A stretch of 64,000 nucleotides of DNA. It comes from Apostichopus japonicus (Eukaryota > Echinodermata > Holothuroidea > Aspidochirotida > Stichopodidae). Positions 40,401 to 51,700 of the stretch are shown in pieces. Location: NCBI RefSeq assembly GCF_037975245.1, contig NC_092578.1, forward strand, positions 932,001 to 996,000, written 5' to 3'. Within the stretch, counting starts at the first letter, position 1, and every line of letters starts with the position of its first letter. The notes below the pieces were generated by a model, which was not told the origin of the DNA, made no database searches, and was given only the letters and a program-made list of their open reading frames with translations. Both the position numbers and the translations under genes were made by a program.

Positions 40401-41917
40401 TTTGAGTTAATGTTAAGTAGATGAATTCTGGGTAGTTTTAGCTTCACTGTGGGTAATACCCTCTTCTAGGCAACAAAATGTCCTCTTTTTGCAATATAGC
40501 TTGCCAAAGATTACTCTGTCAGTTATCAATTTTCCCACATGATCTTTTGACCAAAAGTTGTTACCATTTCTGAAAGATTTGATATCATATTGTTTAGATG
40601 TCTTACCTTTATTCTGACCATACCCAAACACAGAGTAAGATTTGCCAGAGCCTGTCTGTCCATAGGCAAACAGACAGCAGTTGTAACCCAGCCAAGCATT
40701 GTCCAAGAGTACTTGACCAAGGTCTGAGAAGATTTTCTCCTGTCAAAAGATAAATATTCACAACAATAGCTGACAAGTAATACACAGTAAGATGAAGCAG
40801 ACAACATAAGTAGGCTCTTATAGTTGTTGTAATGGAAAGTACAGAATGTGTGAATTTTTTTCCTCTGTTCTGTTCAAAGATAACAAAATTAAATTGTTAT
40901 TATTATTATTATTTTTTATTATTATTATTTTTTTTAAATTAAATCAAATAGAAAAAGCAGAAGAGAGGGTGATTACTCTACCTGATCAACATAGTTTTTA
41001 TCAGCAGGTTCACAGTAACCGTCGTTTCTCACTTTGAAGCCATCGTGCGACCAATAAGAATAATCAAACGCAAAGCGTTTCGGTTCCGAGTTAAGATTTC
41101 CTGGATCCAGAAGCTCTGTGGATTTCTTGCTCATCTTCACTATGCATTTTGCTTTCCGATTTTTTTCTCTTTCATTGTAAAATATATGTTAAGGAAGTGC
41201 TTGAAACAGGAGAAAAAGTATTATCGAATTAAGTTTTGATTGTTGTTGTAGATGTTCCAATAAATTTCTCACCTAATTTTTTTTTGTCTGTATGCAATGC
41301 ACTTACTAATATCAATATGCTCTACGGGTTGCTTTCCTCTCTGCTACCATAGCATGCAGTAAACAGCAAGTGTTGAATAGGCATTTCATATCAACCTATA
41401 GCCATAGTAATCCCTACATATTCAACCAAAATGATTCAACCAAACAAAAACATATCTGTGTAACTGTTGCAATATTATATTTTGGTACTCCTTTGTTCTC
41501 TCAGGTAAGGCTCATGAGATGAAATTAACGTTGCACTTTCTTGACCTTTAATGACATATCCACATTATCTTCAATCAACCTGGAGAAAACTGGGCGGTTG
41601 TGGGTTTTCAGTGGGGCCTTTAACCAGCTGCCTTTGACATGCTAAAGAGCATTCACATGTTTCATAAACACTTCCTATTGTGAAAAACATCTGAAATGGG
41701 AATTAAATACATGAAGACATGAAAGAACATGCTGAAATATATCATCATTTCTGTGGTCAGATATCTCCAATCACAACAACTCACTCATATGCCACATCTA
41801 TAATCTACATTCAACATTTTTCTTTCTTTGTTTTTTTGTTAGCTACAATGTAACATATGTGATCACAAAGGATATAAATGGTCGAACACGGACAGCCACT
41901 TTCACATTTTCCGCCAT
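28416..41917 (-). CDS. KIF28: Kinesin-3 family motor, KIF28 type, complete
   Basis: Exons in transcription order: 41876-41917, 40982-41176, 40607-40739, 40011-40099, 39548-39665, 38717-38936, 38143-38276, 37859-37929, 37218-37278, 36912-37082, 36509-36624, 36085-36199, 35855-35918, 35340-35468, 34519-34685, 33887-34035, 32692-32829, 31758-31979, 31242-31310, 30177-30299, 29825-29959, 29424-29501, then a last exon at 28804-28893 or 28416-28604. The product is about 942 or 975 aa. Motor domain: [11 protein letters not shown]-loop GQTGSGKS (106-113), switch [10 protein letters not shown], switch [24 protein letters not shown]. An acidic coiled-coil follows (about 370-465), then an FHA domain ([13 protein letters not shown]...[17 protein letters not shown]) and a KIF1B-like block ([14 protein letters not shown]). 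No PH domain is seen, as expected for KIF28/KLP-6. It should move cargo along microtubules; cargo is unknown here. The human ortholog is called a pseudogene, but this copy is open throughout. Intron 1 is AT-AC. Confidence 0.93.
28721..28726 (-). terminator. Poly(A) signal AATAAA after the proximal kinesin last exon
   Basis: TTTATT on the plus strand reads AATAAA on the minus strand, 78 bases beyond the TGA that ends the 28804-28893 exon. It lies between the two candidate last exons, so it could end a transcript that uses the proximal one. Confidence 0.5.
30370..30985. mobile_element. 616-bp MITE with TTAA target duplication in a kinesin intron
   Basis: The left terminus AGCAGCATTTTGCGT follows TTAA at 30366-30369. 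The right terminus ACGCAAAATGCTGCT precedes TTAA at 30986-30989. These are perfect 15-base inverted ends. It contains no transposase frame. It lies in the intron between exons 31242-31310 and 30177-30299. Kolobok or piggyBac type is inferred from TTAA. Confidence 0.85.
32834..33725. repeat. 53-bp minisatellite abutting a kinesin splice acceptor
   Basis: Tandem copies of a 53-base unit (ACAGATAAGGGACATTTAAG...ACATATAATGC) mix with a variant starting ACAGATAACGGATTCTTCAG and a 40-base deletion form. The array starts within a few bases of the acceptor of exon 32692-32829; the pyrimidine tract of that acceptor (minus strand TATCCCTTATCTCCTCAG) is itself a diverged unit. Confidence 0.9.
34711..34915. 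repeat. Tandem duplication of about 100 bp in a kinesin intron
   Basis: The text ATACATACTGGTCAGTAAAC...ACAAGCCAT...TGTGTGCACAATT occurs twice in a row with small differences. It lies between exons 35340-35468 and 34519-34685, and a shorter 47-base duplication (CCTGAGTTATGAAATG...) lies at about 34320-34400. Confidence 0.8.
41177..41875 (-). other. KIF28: U12-type (minor spliceosome) AT-AC intron, kinesin intron 1
   Basis: Read on the minus strand the intron starts ATATCCTTTG and ends TTTTAC. TTCCTTAAC at 41188-41196 is a perfect U12 branch site, 11 bases before the end of the intron. The junction joins ...VRVRPF to [11 protein letters not shown], the expected kinesin-3 sequence, in phase 0. 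No GT-AG choice gives this reading. Length 699 bases. Confidence 0.93.
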
Positions 41918-41921
41918 CTTG
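41910..41921 (-). promoter_or_regulatory. KIF28: TISU / YY1 element over the kinesin start codon
   Basis: The start codon lies in CAAGATGGCGGA, which matches 11 of 12 positions of the TISU consensus SAASATGGCGGC and contains a YY1 core AAGATGGCGG. TISU elements direct both transcription initiation and translation from very short 5' leaders. This supports the choice of start and suggests the transcript may begin only a few bases upstream. Confidence 0.6.
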
Positions 41922-42570
41922 ACTGCTTAGTATATCTGGTCACTATTTCCTGTTGACTTGTGATTGGCTAAAAAGATGCACCATTGAACACTGGGAATTA
42001 AAAAGCCATAACCTATGAAAATAGAAAGATGACATGTGCACATGTTTAAAATCAAGAAAATTAGAATTGATTATGGTGTACAGCAAAGTGTATCCACTGT
42101 CCCCACAGTGCAACATTTTCTTTCTTTTATCATGATGAACATCTGAAAAATAATGTAAACCTAACATACAGTTAATTCTATTATAAACATGAAGTAACCG
42201 ATCCAAAACACTTCAAATGTTGTAGATACAATTGAGTAACTAGTAAATATATAATCACACAATCATGACAATGTAGTTTTTTCACAAAATTTGACCTATT
42301 TGCAAAGATGAACAAATGAAAAATTCAAACCAAAACAAGGTGTGTCAGGTCTATGTTATTGGTTTGGTCCATATGACAACATCAATTGGACACAAGTGCA
42401 AGCAGATTTATTGACCTGTTCATTCGTAACTATACTATAACTGTATACTGGCTATATGGTGGGCTACATATTGTTTTATGCAATCACGATGCTTATACCA
42501 GGCACCATTCTGTGATGTCTCACTCTCTCTGAGCATTCCTGGACACATTTCACAAAAACCTTGAGTCATT

Positions 42571-42660
42571 ACTTACGTCCCTCACACTGAGTTAAGCAAA
42601 AATAGTTCAGTGTTGCCTCCAGCCGCCATATTGTTGTGAAGACATTTGTTGCGCATGCGT
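42571..42660 (-). promoter_or_regulatory. NRF1/YY1 promoter-like block with a possible alternative leader exon of the kinesin
   Basis: TGCGCATGCG at 42650-42659 is an NRF1-type palindrome. Just inside it on the minus strand, CAATATGGCGGC (42622-42633) matches TISU/YY1 at 11 of 12 positions. It opens a 15-codon frame ending in TGA, followed by a strong donor GTAAGT (42571-42576). This fits an upstream non-coding first exon, with a short upstream ORF, spliced toward the kinesin start at 41917. The exon is inferred. Confidence 0.4.
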
Positions 42661-42939
42661 CGGGTTAATGTTTTGGTAGAGAAACTGGGCTATTTTTGCT
42701 TTAATTTTTCGTTCGCTCAGTCTCTACTAATGGGCCAATGTTTGCAAAAATGTACCTGATTGTGTGATCATTTAGAGGGCCTAAGCCTCTTTCACATTGT
42801 GTTGAACGTCAATATAATGGAGCTTTAGTTTAAAGTAAAAGTAGGATTGGACCTAGGCCTACCTAATACGTAGTTCTGGAATAGCACTCATCTGTGGACT
42901 TAACTTATGCTAGCCTTTATATTATATCGAATTGTACTA

Positions 42940-43430
42940 CAGTAGCATGGACACTTCGAAGTTCGGACACCTAAACCTTAAAACACCCCAAAACTATATC
43001 TTCTGGTCTAAATCACCGGAAAATATACTTGATATGGTGGGAGAATTGTGTTATATTACGATACACGGCCAAACTTTCTTTCCTGCAAACTGTTTTCACG
43101 TTGTATTCCAAGAAGATTCTTCGTGATTGTGGAACTGGTATTTCTTTGCTAGAGTATTGCGAAGTTCGGACACACAACCCACAGTGTGGCACTGGTGATA
43201 AAATTGGTGGGGCAGTTGCTCTTTCAGTAATTATAACAGACTTCATAGATCTCCGTCATTTTATTGACAAATATGTAAGCACTTTCTTGCACACAGGTCA
43301 TTTTGGAGAGAAAATAACTGTAGCTTCGTACTTTTTGGTGAAATTTGGCTCTTCCTGTAGGTTGTCATGGTGAAATCGTGTATTTCTTAGGGTGTCCGAA
43401 CTTCGCAGTGTTCCGAACTTCGCAATACTG
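42940..43430. mobile_element. 491-bp MITE with duplicated GAAGTTCGGACAC termini
   Basis: The left end CAGTAGCATGGACACTTCGA leads into GAAGTTCGGACACC; the right end is the inverse with two copies of CCGAACTTCGCA and closes with AATACTG. ACTA flanks both sides (42936-42939 and 43431-43434), a possible 4-bp target duplication. A further internal copy of GCGAAGTTCGGACAC lies near 43160. No transposase is seen. Confidence 0.7.
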
Positions 43431-43434
43431 ACTA

Positions 43435-45760
43435 TATGCCTACTTAGCCAGTAAGGCTTGTCATTATTTTCTATGTAGCCTCAAGTTAGACCTATAGAGC
43501 AGGGCCGTAACTTTAATAAGGCATAGCCTAATAAACTAACTGCTAATACAGTAATACTAGTAATAGACTTAAACTTTAAAGACTTGTTTGGCCTTGGTTA
43601 GGCTAGTACTAGTATAGTATTACTAGAACTTGAAAGTTGAAGCCTACCACTGTAACATTTAGGATCTGGATGACTGCGCTGGGGACATTTAACTGAACGT
43701 TTCTGATACCTTACGGCGAGTAAGAAGTTTCCTCTCAATGTCTTCTGTATAAAATGAAATCCCGAGCCTTCCGTGTATGTAAATCTGTCTTACAATCATG
43801 TAATCACTTCAGGTTAATTAATAACGTAGTGATATGTCCGAACGATGATCAAAGTAAGCCTGTCATCTTTTGGATCCTTCCAATTGAAATCGCATAGTAT
43901 CCACAAACACCAATAACGCAAAGGCTGACGCTCTTTAGAGTGACTACCTGTTTGCAGTTGCCAGGGGACGATTCAGTGTCCAAGGCTGGTTGACGGCCAT
44001 GGTCTTTATTAATTATTTGCATATTTTAAATTTGCAAAATGCCATGGAAAGCCAAATGGAGTTTTACAGAGTATCTATTGCCTCTGTGATTGTAGGGCTT
44101 AGTGAATGAGGTTTCCAATTCACAGGTCGTAGGTAAGAAATTAAATGCATAGTTTGAAAGTTATCTTGTTTACAACGTTTCCCAGCTTGTTGACTTCAAG
44201 TGACCTTTGATCCTTCATCCAAAACAATATAGTTGTTGTATTCCATAAGACACACTTACACATATCAAGTTTAATTAAGCTTTACTTTTGGGATCATTTT
44301 GTTTACTATGGATTCACAAATTGACCTCTGTTGACCCAAAATGACCTTCGATCCCCCTATAGAAAACAGTATACCGGTAGCACCTTTACTCTCCATATAT
44401 CAGACTTACAGACTAACATGAGGTTCAATTAACGAATGTCAAGTACAGGTGTTTTCATGTTACAAGGTTTTCAAACTTTGATCTTTTACGACCCCAAGTG
44501 AAGTTACATGACATTATAACAATACTGTTTTTGGACAGTCTGGGGAGCTGGAAGAGGGACAGACCTACAAACCAAATATCAACGGATCAACAAACTTAAT
44601 TTTGGGGATATCGTGTAGCTCTGCTCTTGCATCTCTTTGGCAGACCTACTTACCCTGGCATGACCAGGCTTTAAAGTTATCATTCAGTTGTTTTCATTCA
44701 GATGCATGAGCATTTGTATTAGTAACAAAACAAAAAAAGGGGGTGGGGACTGCCAGACAATAGCATGATCAATGTTTCGTTTCCTATACCTCATACTGCA
44801 AGTCAAATTCTTGAGGGAAGAAAGTCCAAATTTAAGAAAAAAATAGACATTTTGAGATAACAAGTCGAAAGTCTGATACATAAAGTCAATGTTTTTTCGA
44901 GGAGAAAATTCGCCGAAAAGTTGAGATAAAATAGTGGAAAGCTTGAGCTTAAATTCGTTAGAATTACTAGTGTCTTACCTGGGACATGGTACTATTCTGG
45001 GAAAGACTCCAAACTTATCATTTATTGTCCCTCTCCTACCACGCCTTATACTTATCCATTGATAAGTATATACGCCAAGCACTGTCGTCTTCAGTGGATG
45101 AAAACTTTAATCACTTTTTTTTTACTCATCCTCACTGTTTTGTGTCAGTTTTTATCACTTTGGACCTATTAATGTCGCCTGTGGTTTACCTTTCAATCCT
45201 ACCAGATTTCATATTATGACCAGGGGAAGATCATGGGTGATGCATGGGAAAGTCCTGGGGACCGGCCTAGTGGTCCCGGGGGGAAATGGAACGGTTGTGA
45301 AAACATTGTATTCCACCTTCATAAATACAAAGAGAGGAAGAGTGCAAAGGGGGTGTGGTGGCATAATTGTCTTCTGGCCCCGACCTGGCTACCGAGGCCA
45401 CTGCCATCATTTAATTAAACATCTCTCTTTACTTGTTTTACTGTTTGCTTTCTTGTTTCCAAGGGACATGGAGAAGATAATGAAGCAACGACTGTGTAAA
45501 TGAATTAAGAAGAACATTTAAAAGGTAATAAAACAGAAATGCGCAGACCGCAGGCTCATCCCTGGATACCCTGATCCCTGAAAACCCGTACATATACAGT
45601 ACGTAGGTGCTTGGCATAACATTTGCAATGCCTTGAATATATTCTGTACTGTACCAACTAAAATACGGGATCCTCGGTAGCCTGATCATCGTCCTACATT
45701 CGTCAACCTGCTTACAATTCGATACCTATTACACTCATTCTGTTGCAATGTAACATCCTG
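43435..45760. other. Intergenic spacer upstream of the CW-PWWP-ARID gene
   Basis: No conserved exon, RNA gene or clear transposon ends are visible. The open frames near 45216-45503 and 43029-43373 show no domain; the latter is inside the MITE. Confidence 0.45.
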
Positions 45761-48700
45761 ATGTCTCGGAGTACGAGGCAGACAACACGAAGGAAGATTT
45801 CACAGGTTAAATATCGGACGATAGTATTACTATTAGTAAATAACAGTCTAACGTTAATCCTTTCCAGATAGGCCTAGCCTAGGCCTACTGTAGTGCAGGC
45901 TAAGCATACTGACAGACTGTAGCCTAGATGATGTTATCCTATTCTTAGCCGTTTATTTGATCCTAGCCAAGGAGAAGGACTATGACTATCCTAGGTCTAA
46001 AATATGAACAGTAACCTTTTACGCGAGGGTTACTTGCCCCAGTGACACTTGACATAGGCCTAGGCTATGGAGTTTGAAAGGAGATGGATGAACAAGCATA
46101 ACACACACTGGACCAGCATAGTATTAGTGTATGGTAGGACTTAGGGTAAGTTAAATCGTTAGGCCAGGACCAGACCAGTAGTTTTATTATTACAGTTACA
46201 GGCCTGTAGTAAGGTAGGTTCCAGACATCGCAAGGATGTATCCTAGCAAATACTTTTTAAACGACTGAGACCAACTAGCCAAAGTATCCCAGATGAAAAC
46301 CACCTTTGTGTTTACCAATTTTCTTCACACCATTTCTACGACATTCTCTTCCTGCAAGGTGTGTTCATGTCAAACATTTTGTGTTTGGTAAGGATAAATT
46401 TGGGCAGCAAAGAATATAGCTCATTCATTGTTATTACAAATTTTCAGACCATTTCTGAAATCTTTAATGTTTTACTGTCCTCTTGTATTCATCAGAGATG
46501 TGGATCTTGTCAGGATGACCTTAAAGTGTACCCAGCTGATGATATTGATACAAAAGTACTGAGAAGTGGGAAGAAGATAGACTCAGCACCATCCTCTCAG
46601 GAAGCTCCAGAAGTAAAGGATGAAAGTCATTTACAAGACTTGGTGTGTTTCAGTTTTGCTCACTTCCACATATTTTTTTTTATTCATTTTTTTTTTATCC
46701 ATAGAGGAGATAACCTACAGTAGCAACATGTAAATGAAAAGTGCAAAGCTTTTAGTTTGCAGCCATGTCATCTTTCCTGTAAACTGAGTCAACTGTAAAC
46801 CATTCCAGAATTCCCTGACATGCTGGGTGCATGTTTCATTCCAGATTAGACATCTGTGCTCCACAATCTTTGAGCTATGAGTATGACAAGTGCAGTATAT
46901 TGTTCATTCCATTATTCCCCTGTAATGACATCTGTGTTGTGTCTGTTAATTCTAGAAATATATTTGAATACTTGAAAGTGAAACTTAACTTGCAGATGAA
47001 GAAATAGTGAGTGTAGTTACTACAATATATATGTACTAAATTGAATAATTGGGTTATTGAATAATTGAATAATCTAGATGTGTGTACTCATTCTGTTAAG
47101 AGAGTCACAGTTTCTTAACATGTTCTTCTTGGGTCAAGGGTCAAGAATAAGGAAAGTAAATGCAGGAAAAATAATAGTCTCAACTTTTATTAGAACACAC
47201 CCCAGGGATATCTGGCCATGGCTTACTCGTAAGACAAAATGAAGAGGAACAGGAATTACAAAGATAACAGAGGATACTCCACTGAACAACTTATTTACAT
47301 AACAAAAAGAAATATTTACAGCTGTACCTGAGAATTCCTCTTACATTAGGTAATGATGTCATGTATGTAGTAAAAGTACAAAATGTAATATATTGTGTCT
47401 TGAGCATTCACTCAAGTTTACAGTCAGCCTCTACACATGCAGTCATAAGTCTCAGCTTTGTTGATTGAGTCAGAAGTGAGTCATCTCTGTTATCATGTAA
47501 AACTTACCAATCGTGTATGTAGTTTATCCCTAAACAAATCAGGCTACTATCAGCACTTTGTCCTCCCATTTCTACGACATTCTCTCCCTGCAAGGTGTGT
47601 TAAGTCAAAACTGGAATTATTATGTTTTTGGTTGGGATAAGTATGTGCAGCAAAGAAAAGAATTCATCCATTGTTATTACAAATTTTCAGACCATTTCTG
47701 GAATCTAAGTGTTTTAGTGTCCTCTTGAATTCATCAGGGATGTGGATCTCGTCAGGATGACATTAAAGTTCACCCAGCTGATGATATTGATACAAAAGTA
47801 CTGAGAAGTGGAAAGAAGATAGACTCAGCACCATCCTCTCAGGAAGATCCAGAAGTTAAGGATGAAAGTCATTTACAAGACATGGTGTGTTTATGTTTTG
47901 CTCACTTCCACAATTTTCTTTCTTAATTCTTTTTCTTATCCTTAGTAGAGGAGACTACTTTGCAACATGTAAATAAAAAGTGCAAAGCTTCCAGTTTGTA
48001 GCCATTTCATTGTTCCTGAACTGAGTCAATTGTAAATGCCAGAATTCCCTGAGATGCTGGGTGCATGTTTCATTCCAGATTAGACATCTGTGCTCCACAA
48101 TCTTCGAGCTATGACGCAGTATGTTGTTGATTCCATTTTTCCCATGTAATGACATCCTGTTGTGTCTGTTAATTCTTAAAATATATTAGAACACTTGAAA
48201 GTGAAAGTTAACTTGAAGCTGAAGAAGAATCAGTGTAATTACTACAATATTTATTGTTAATTGAATAATCTAGATCATGTGTCTACTCATTCTGTAAAGA
48301 GAGTCACAGTTTCTTAACATGTTCTTATTGGGTCAAGTGTGAGAAACTGGAGTTATCAACTTCCAAGGATGACTTTAGACACAAAATTCATTTTTACAGT
48401 TTGTAAATCATTGGAAAAAATGCCGACTGATGTCAGTACAGGTTTTTTTTTTTAATACCACTCTTTTATTTTTTGTGTGAAATGAACCTTGAAACTGCTG
48501 ATATTCGTTTATTATAGTGACTGGACTAAACATAGTTTAATACAGAGACCATAGGGTCAGTACCTCAGATGCAACACAAAACTCAGTGGGACTTACATGG
48601 ACTCAAATGACATGTTGATAATATAGGACAAATTTGTCAAGGACAAAATGGTGTTGAATAATACTCTGCCTTATTAAAGTCATCCTTAGAAGTCTGGTTA

Positions 48701-51700
48701 ATATCTCATGGGTAGCTATAAGAGAGTTAAAGCAGCTTACAGAGTGAATTAAGTATCCTGTATTCCATACTAGTACTCGCTATTCCTATCAACAATACAA
48801 AATAAATATTGAATGCCGTTGACAAAAAGCCTTAAAAATTGACTTCCCTGTCAAAAAGAAATTACCTGTATTCTCACTGTATGCATTTTCAAATATTTGT
48901 CTAGCTCCAGTCGTTGACCTTCATACAGTGTGAGAATGAATCCTGTCTGAAATGGAGGAAAATAGCTCAGGAGGAGGTGGAGCTGTACAACGATAAGAAA
49001 TGGTTCTGTCGAATGAATAAGAACGATCCTGAACACTGTAGGTTAGTGAATTAGACAACCATCATGTCAATTAAAGTAATCTATTTGTATTTGGTTTGAT
49101 TTCATAACTAATTTCTCTCCTCCCAACAGATTCATTTAAAGTAACTTGTGAAGTTTTGTCTATAACCTCTGTGAAGTTTTTTTTTGTTATACAAAAGATG
49201 GCATTATTAAAGGTGCATGATGACAACAGCTCTCAGATATTGAATCCTATGTGCAGGATGGGCAAGACAAGGTTCATCTACTAGGAAATTATACTAGATA
49301 TTAAGCTGTTAGCTAAGGGTTTAGCAAAGTACCAGACTACGACTAGAATTAGACAAGTTTGATGCTGTAAAATGAGCTCTTTGTTGGATCAGGTGAAACC
49401 TGGAAGGAGTATGATATTAGCCTGCAGAACTGTGTTCTTGATTTGTCAAAATCCAAGAAAGAAAATTTTTGTGCTAGTAATGTTTCTGTAGCTATTTCGG
49501 GTTTCCATATATTGTATTTTATTATATGCTTAATCTCAGGAATGCTCCTTGGCCTGAATGTTAAATTTATGGATAATCCATTGTTTTTGAAATTCTTATA
49601 ACTCTACCAAACATTTTCTTGTAAACTTGATACAAATAACAGAGCACACCATTCGATGACATTTAACATTGTCCTTGACAAATTTGTGATAAACTTTAAA
49701 CCTAGCATTCTTTCATTTTCCCATTGTTTTCTGTTGTATTTCCCATTGTTTTCTGTTACATTTTCCCATTGTTTTCTGTTACATTTTCCCATTGTTTTCT
49801 GTTACATTTTCCCATTGTTTTCTGTTACATTTTGTTTTGTGTTACATTTTCCCATTGTTTTGTGTTAAATTTTGTTTTTTGTTACATTTTCCCATTGTTT
49901 TGTGTGACATTTCCCTATTGTTTTCTGTTACATTTTCCCATTGTTTTCTATTACATTTTCCCATTGTTTTCTGTTATATTTCTCATTGTTTTTTGTTACA
50001 TTTTTCCATTGTTTTCTGTTACATTTTCCCATTGTTTTCTGTTACACTTTCCCATTGTTTTCTGTTACATTTTGTTTTGTGTTACATTTTCCCATTGTTT
50101 TCTGTTACATATTCCCATTGTTTTGTGTTACATTTACCCATTGTTTTGTGTTACATTTTCCCATTGTTTTCTGTTACATTTTCCCATTGTTTTCTGTTAC
50201 ATTTCCCATTGTTATCTGTTACATTTTCCCATTGTTTTCTGTTACATTTTCCCATTGTTTTCTGTTACATTTTCCCATTACTTTATGTTGCATCTCAGGA
50301 GCTGACCTAATGGGTCTCTGTGTTAGAATTAGCAGTCCAGCTACTTTATTTGATGAACCTCTGTGGTTTAGAAGCACAACTTCAATTGATAGCATTGTCT
50401 ACAACATGGAAATTGATGTATTGCCTAAAGTGTACCTTTAATCAGTGCAAGGGATCACTTCTTTCTTGGTGTATTCTGTTATTGCAATGATTGGCTGGTT
50501 TGATATCTTAATAGACTGTATTTTTGGTTTCTATGTTATCTTTCCCTGTAGACAAGCTAGTTTTTCTCTTTAAAATTCATCAGCATATCTGTCAAATTGA
50601 TATTGTCTTCTTCTATCAGGTGTGACCAGCCAGAAGAAGATCAATTTGTTCAACTAGCAGAATCATCTGGCTTCAGATACACGTTTAGTACTTTCCAATG
50701 TGGTGCACTCGTTTGGGCTAGGATGCCTGGTCATGTACAGTAAGTCCTATACAGACATTTATTTATTACTTAACAATGTGGTGTACTCATTTCAAAAGAA
50801 TGCTGGACCATGTACCATCAGTCCTATATAGACATTCCGTTAGTACTTAATGGTGTGGTGTACTCATTGGGGTTATGATGCCTGTCCATATTTATTAAGT
50901 CCTTCAGTCTATAACACTCAGCTGAGCTTCTTTCTAAGGTTTTTCTGATTTATCAAGAGTTCATAGTTTTCTTTTTCTTGGAACCAAGACTATATTTATT
51001 ACAGGCATGAGACTCTTCCGCGGATTTCCGATTTTTTTTTTTTCATTTTCGCGTTTTTTCTCGTAGTTCGCGTTTTTTATTTATTTATTTATTTATTTAT
51101 TTTTTTTGCCGAACATGCTGGACTGTAAAGGGAAGGAACACCGAATTTGACCAGTGGTGGAATCAAGTAGCACAAAGCAAGCAAAAAAGCCTTTTTTTGG
51201 TTCAAAAAAGCTGATGGATAAATTATACAAGTAGAAATTCCACACTTTTTTGGCGAGTTGCGTGATGTGATAGATTCCATCTAAAGTCCACCATTTTGCA
51301 TCTAAGCCCTCCTTACCTGACAAAAAAATTCTAAAGGGGAGGGGGACACCCCTCCCTTAAACCCCTCTCCCAGGACGGCGATCGATAAATTTCAGATTTT
51401 TTTTCCCCGGCTCAGTCTCATCCCTGATATTAAGACATGTATGCATGTATATCTTTGAAGCCTAAACATGCAATGGACTGTCATTACTTGCCCTTTCTCA
51501 TTTGGCTTCCTTCTCGTATGAGTTAGTCACTGATATAACAAGACTTATCTTGTCCCCGATAAATTACCTAACTGCTTCTGTACTCCCAATGAAAATTGTC
51601 TATCTCTTTGTTTATTTAGATGGCCAGCTATAATCAGTCTTGACCCAGACTCCAAAGACTTCTTTTGGAAAGAAGGAATCACAGAATTTTATCACGTTGA

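Noticed and set aside
40982-41240. GT-AG acceptor choices for kinesin exon 2 (for example GAAAG at 41169)
   Set aside because: They lack a pyrimidine tract and do not join exon 1 to give the conserved PFNERE; the AC acceptor with the U12 branch site explains the junction.
49724-50441. Open frames of 166-193 residues rich in F, C and H
   Set aside because: These are translations of the 23-bp minisatellite in all three frames, inside an intron of the ARID gene.
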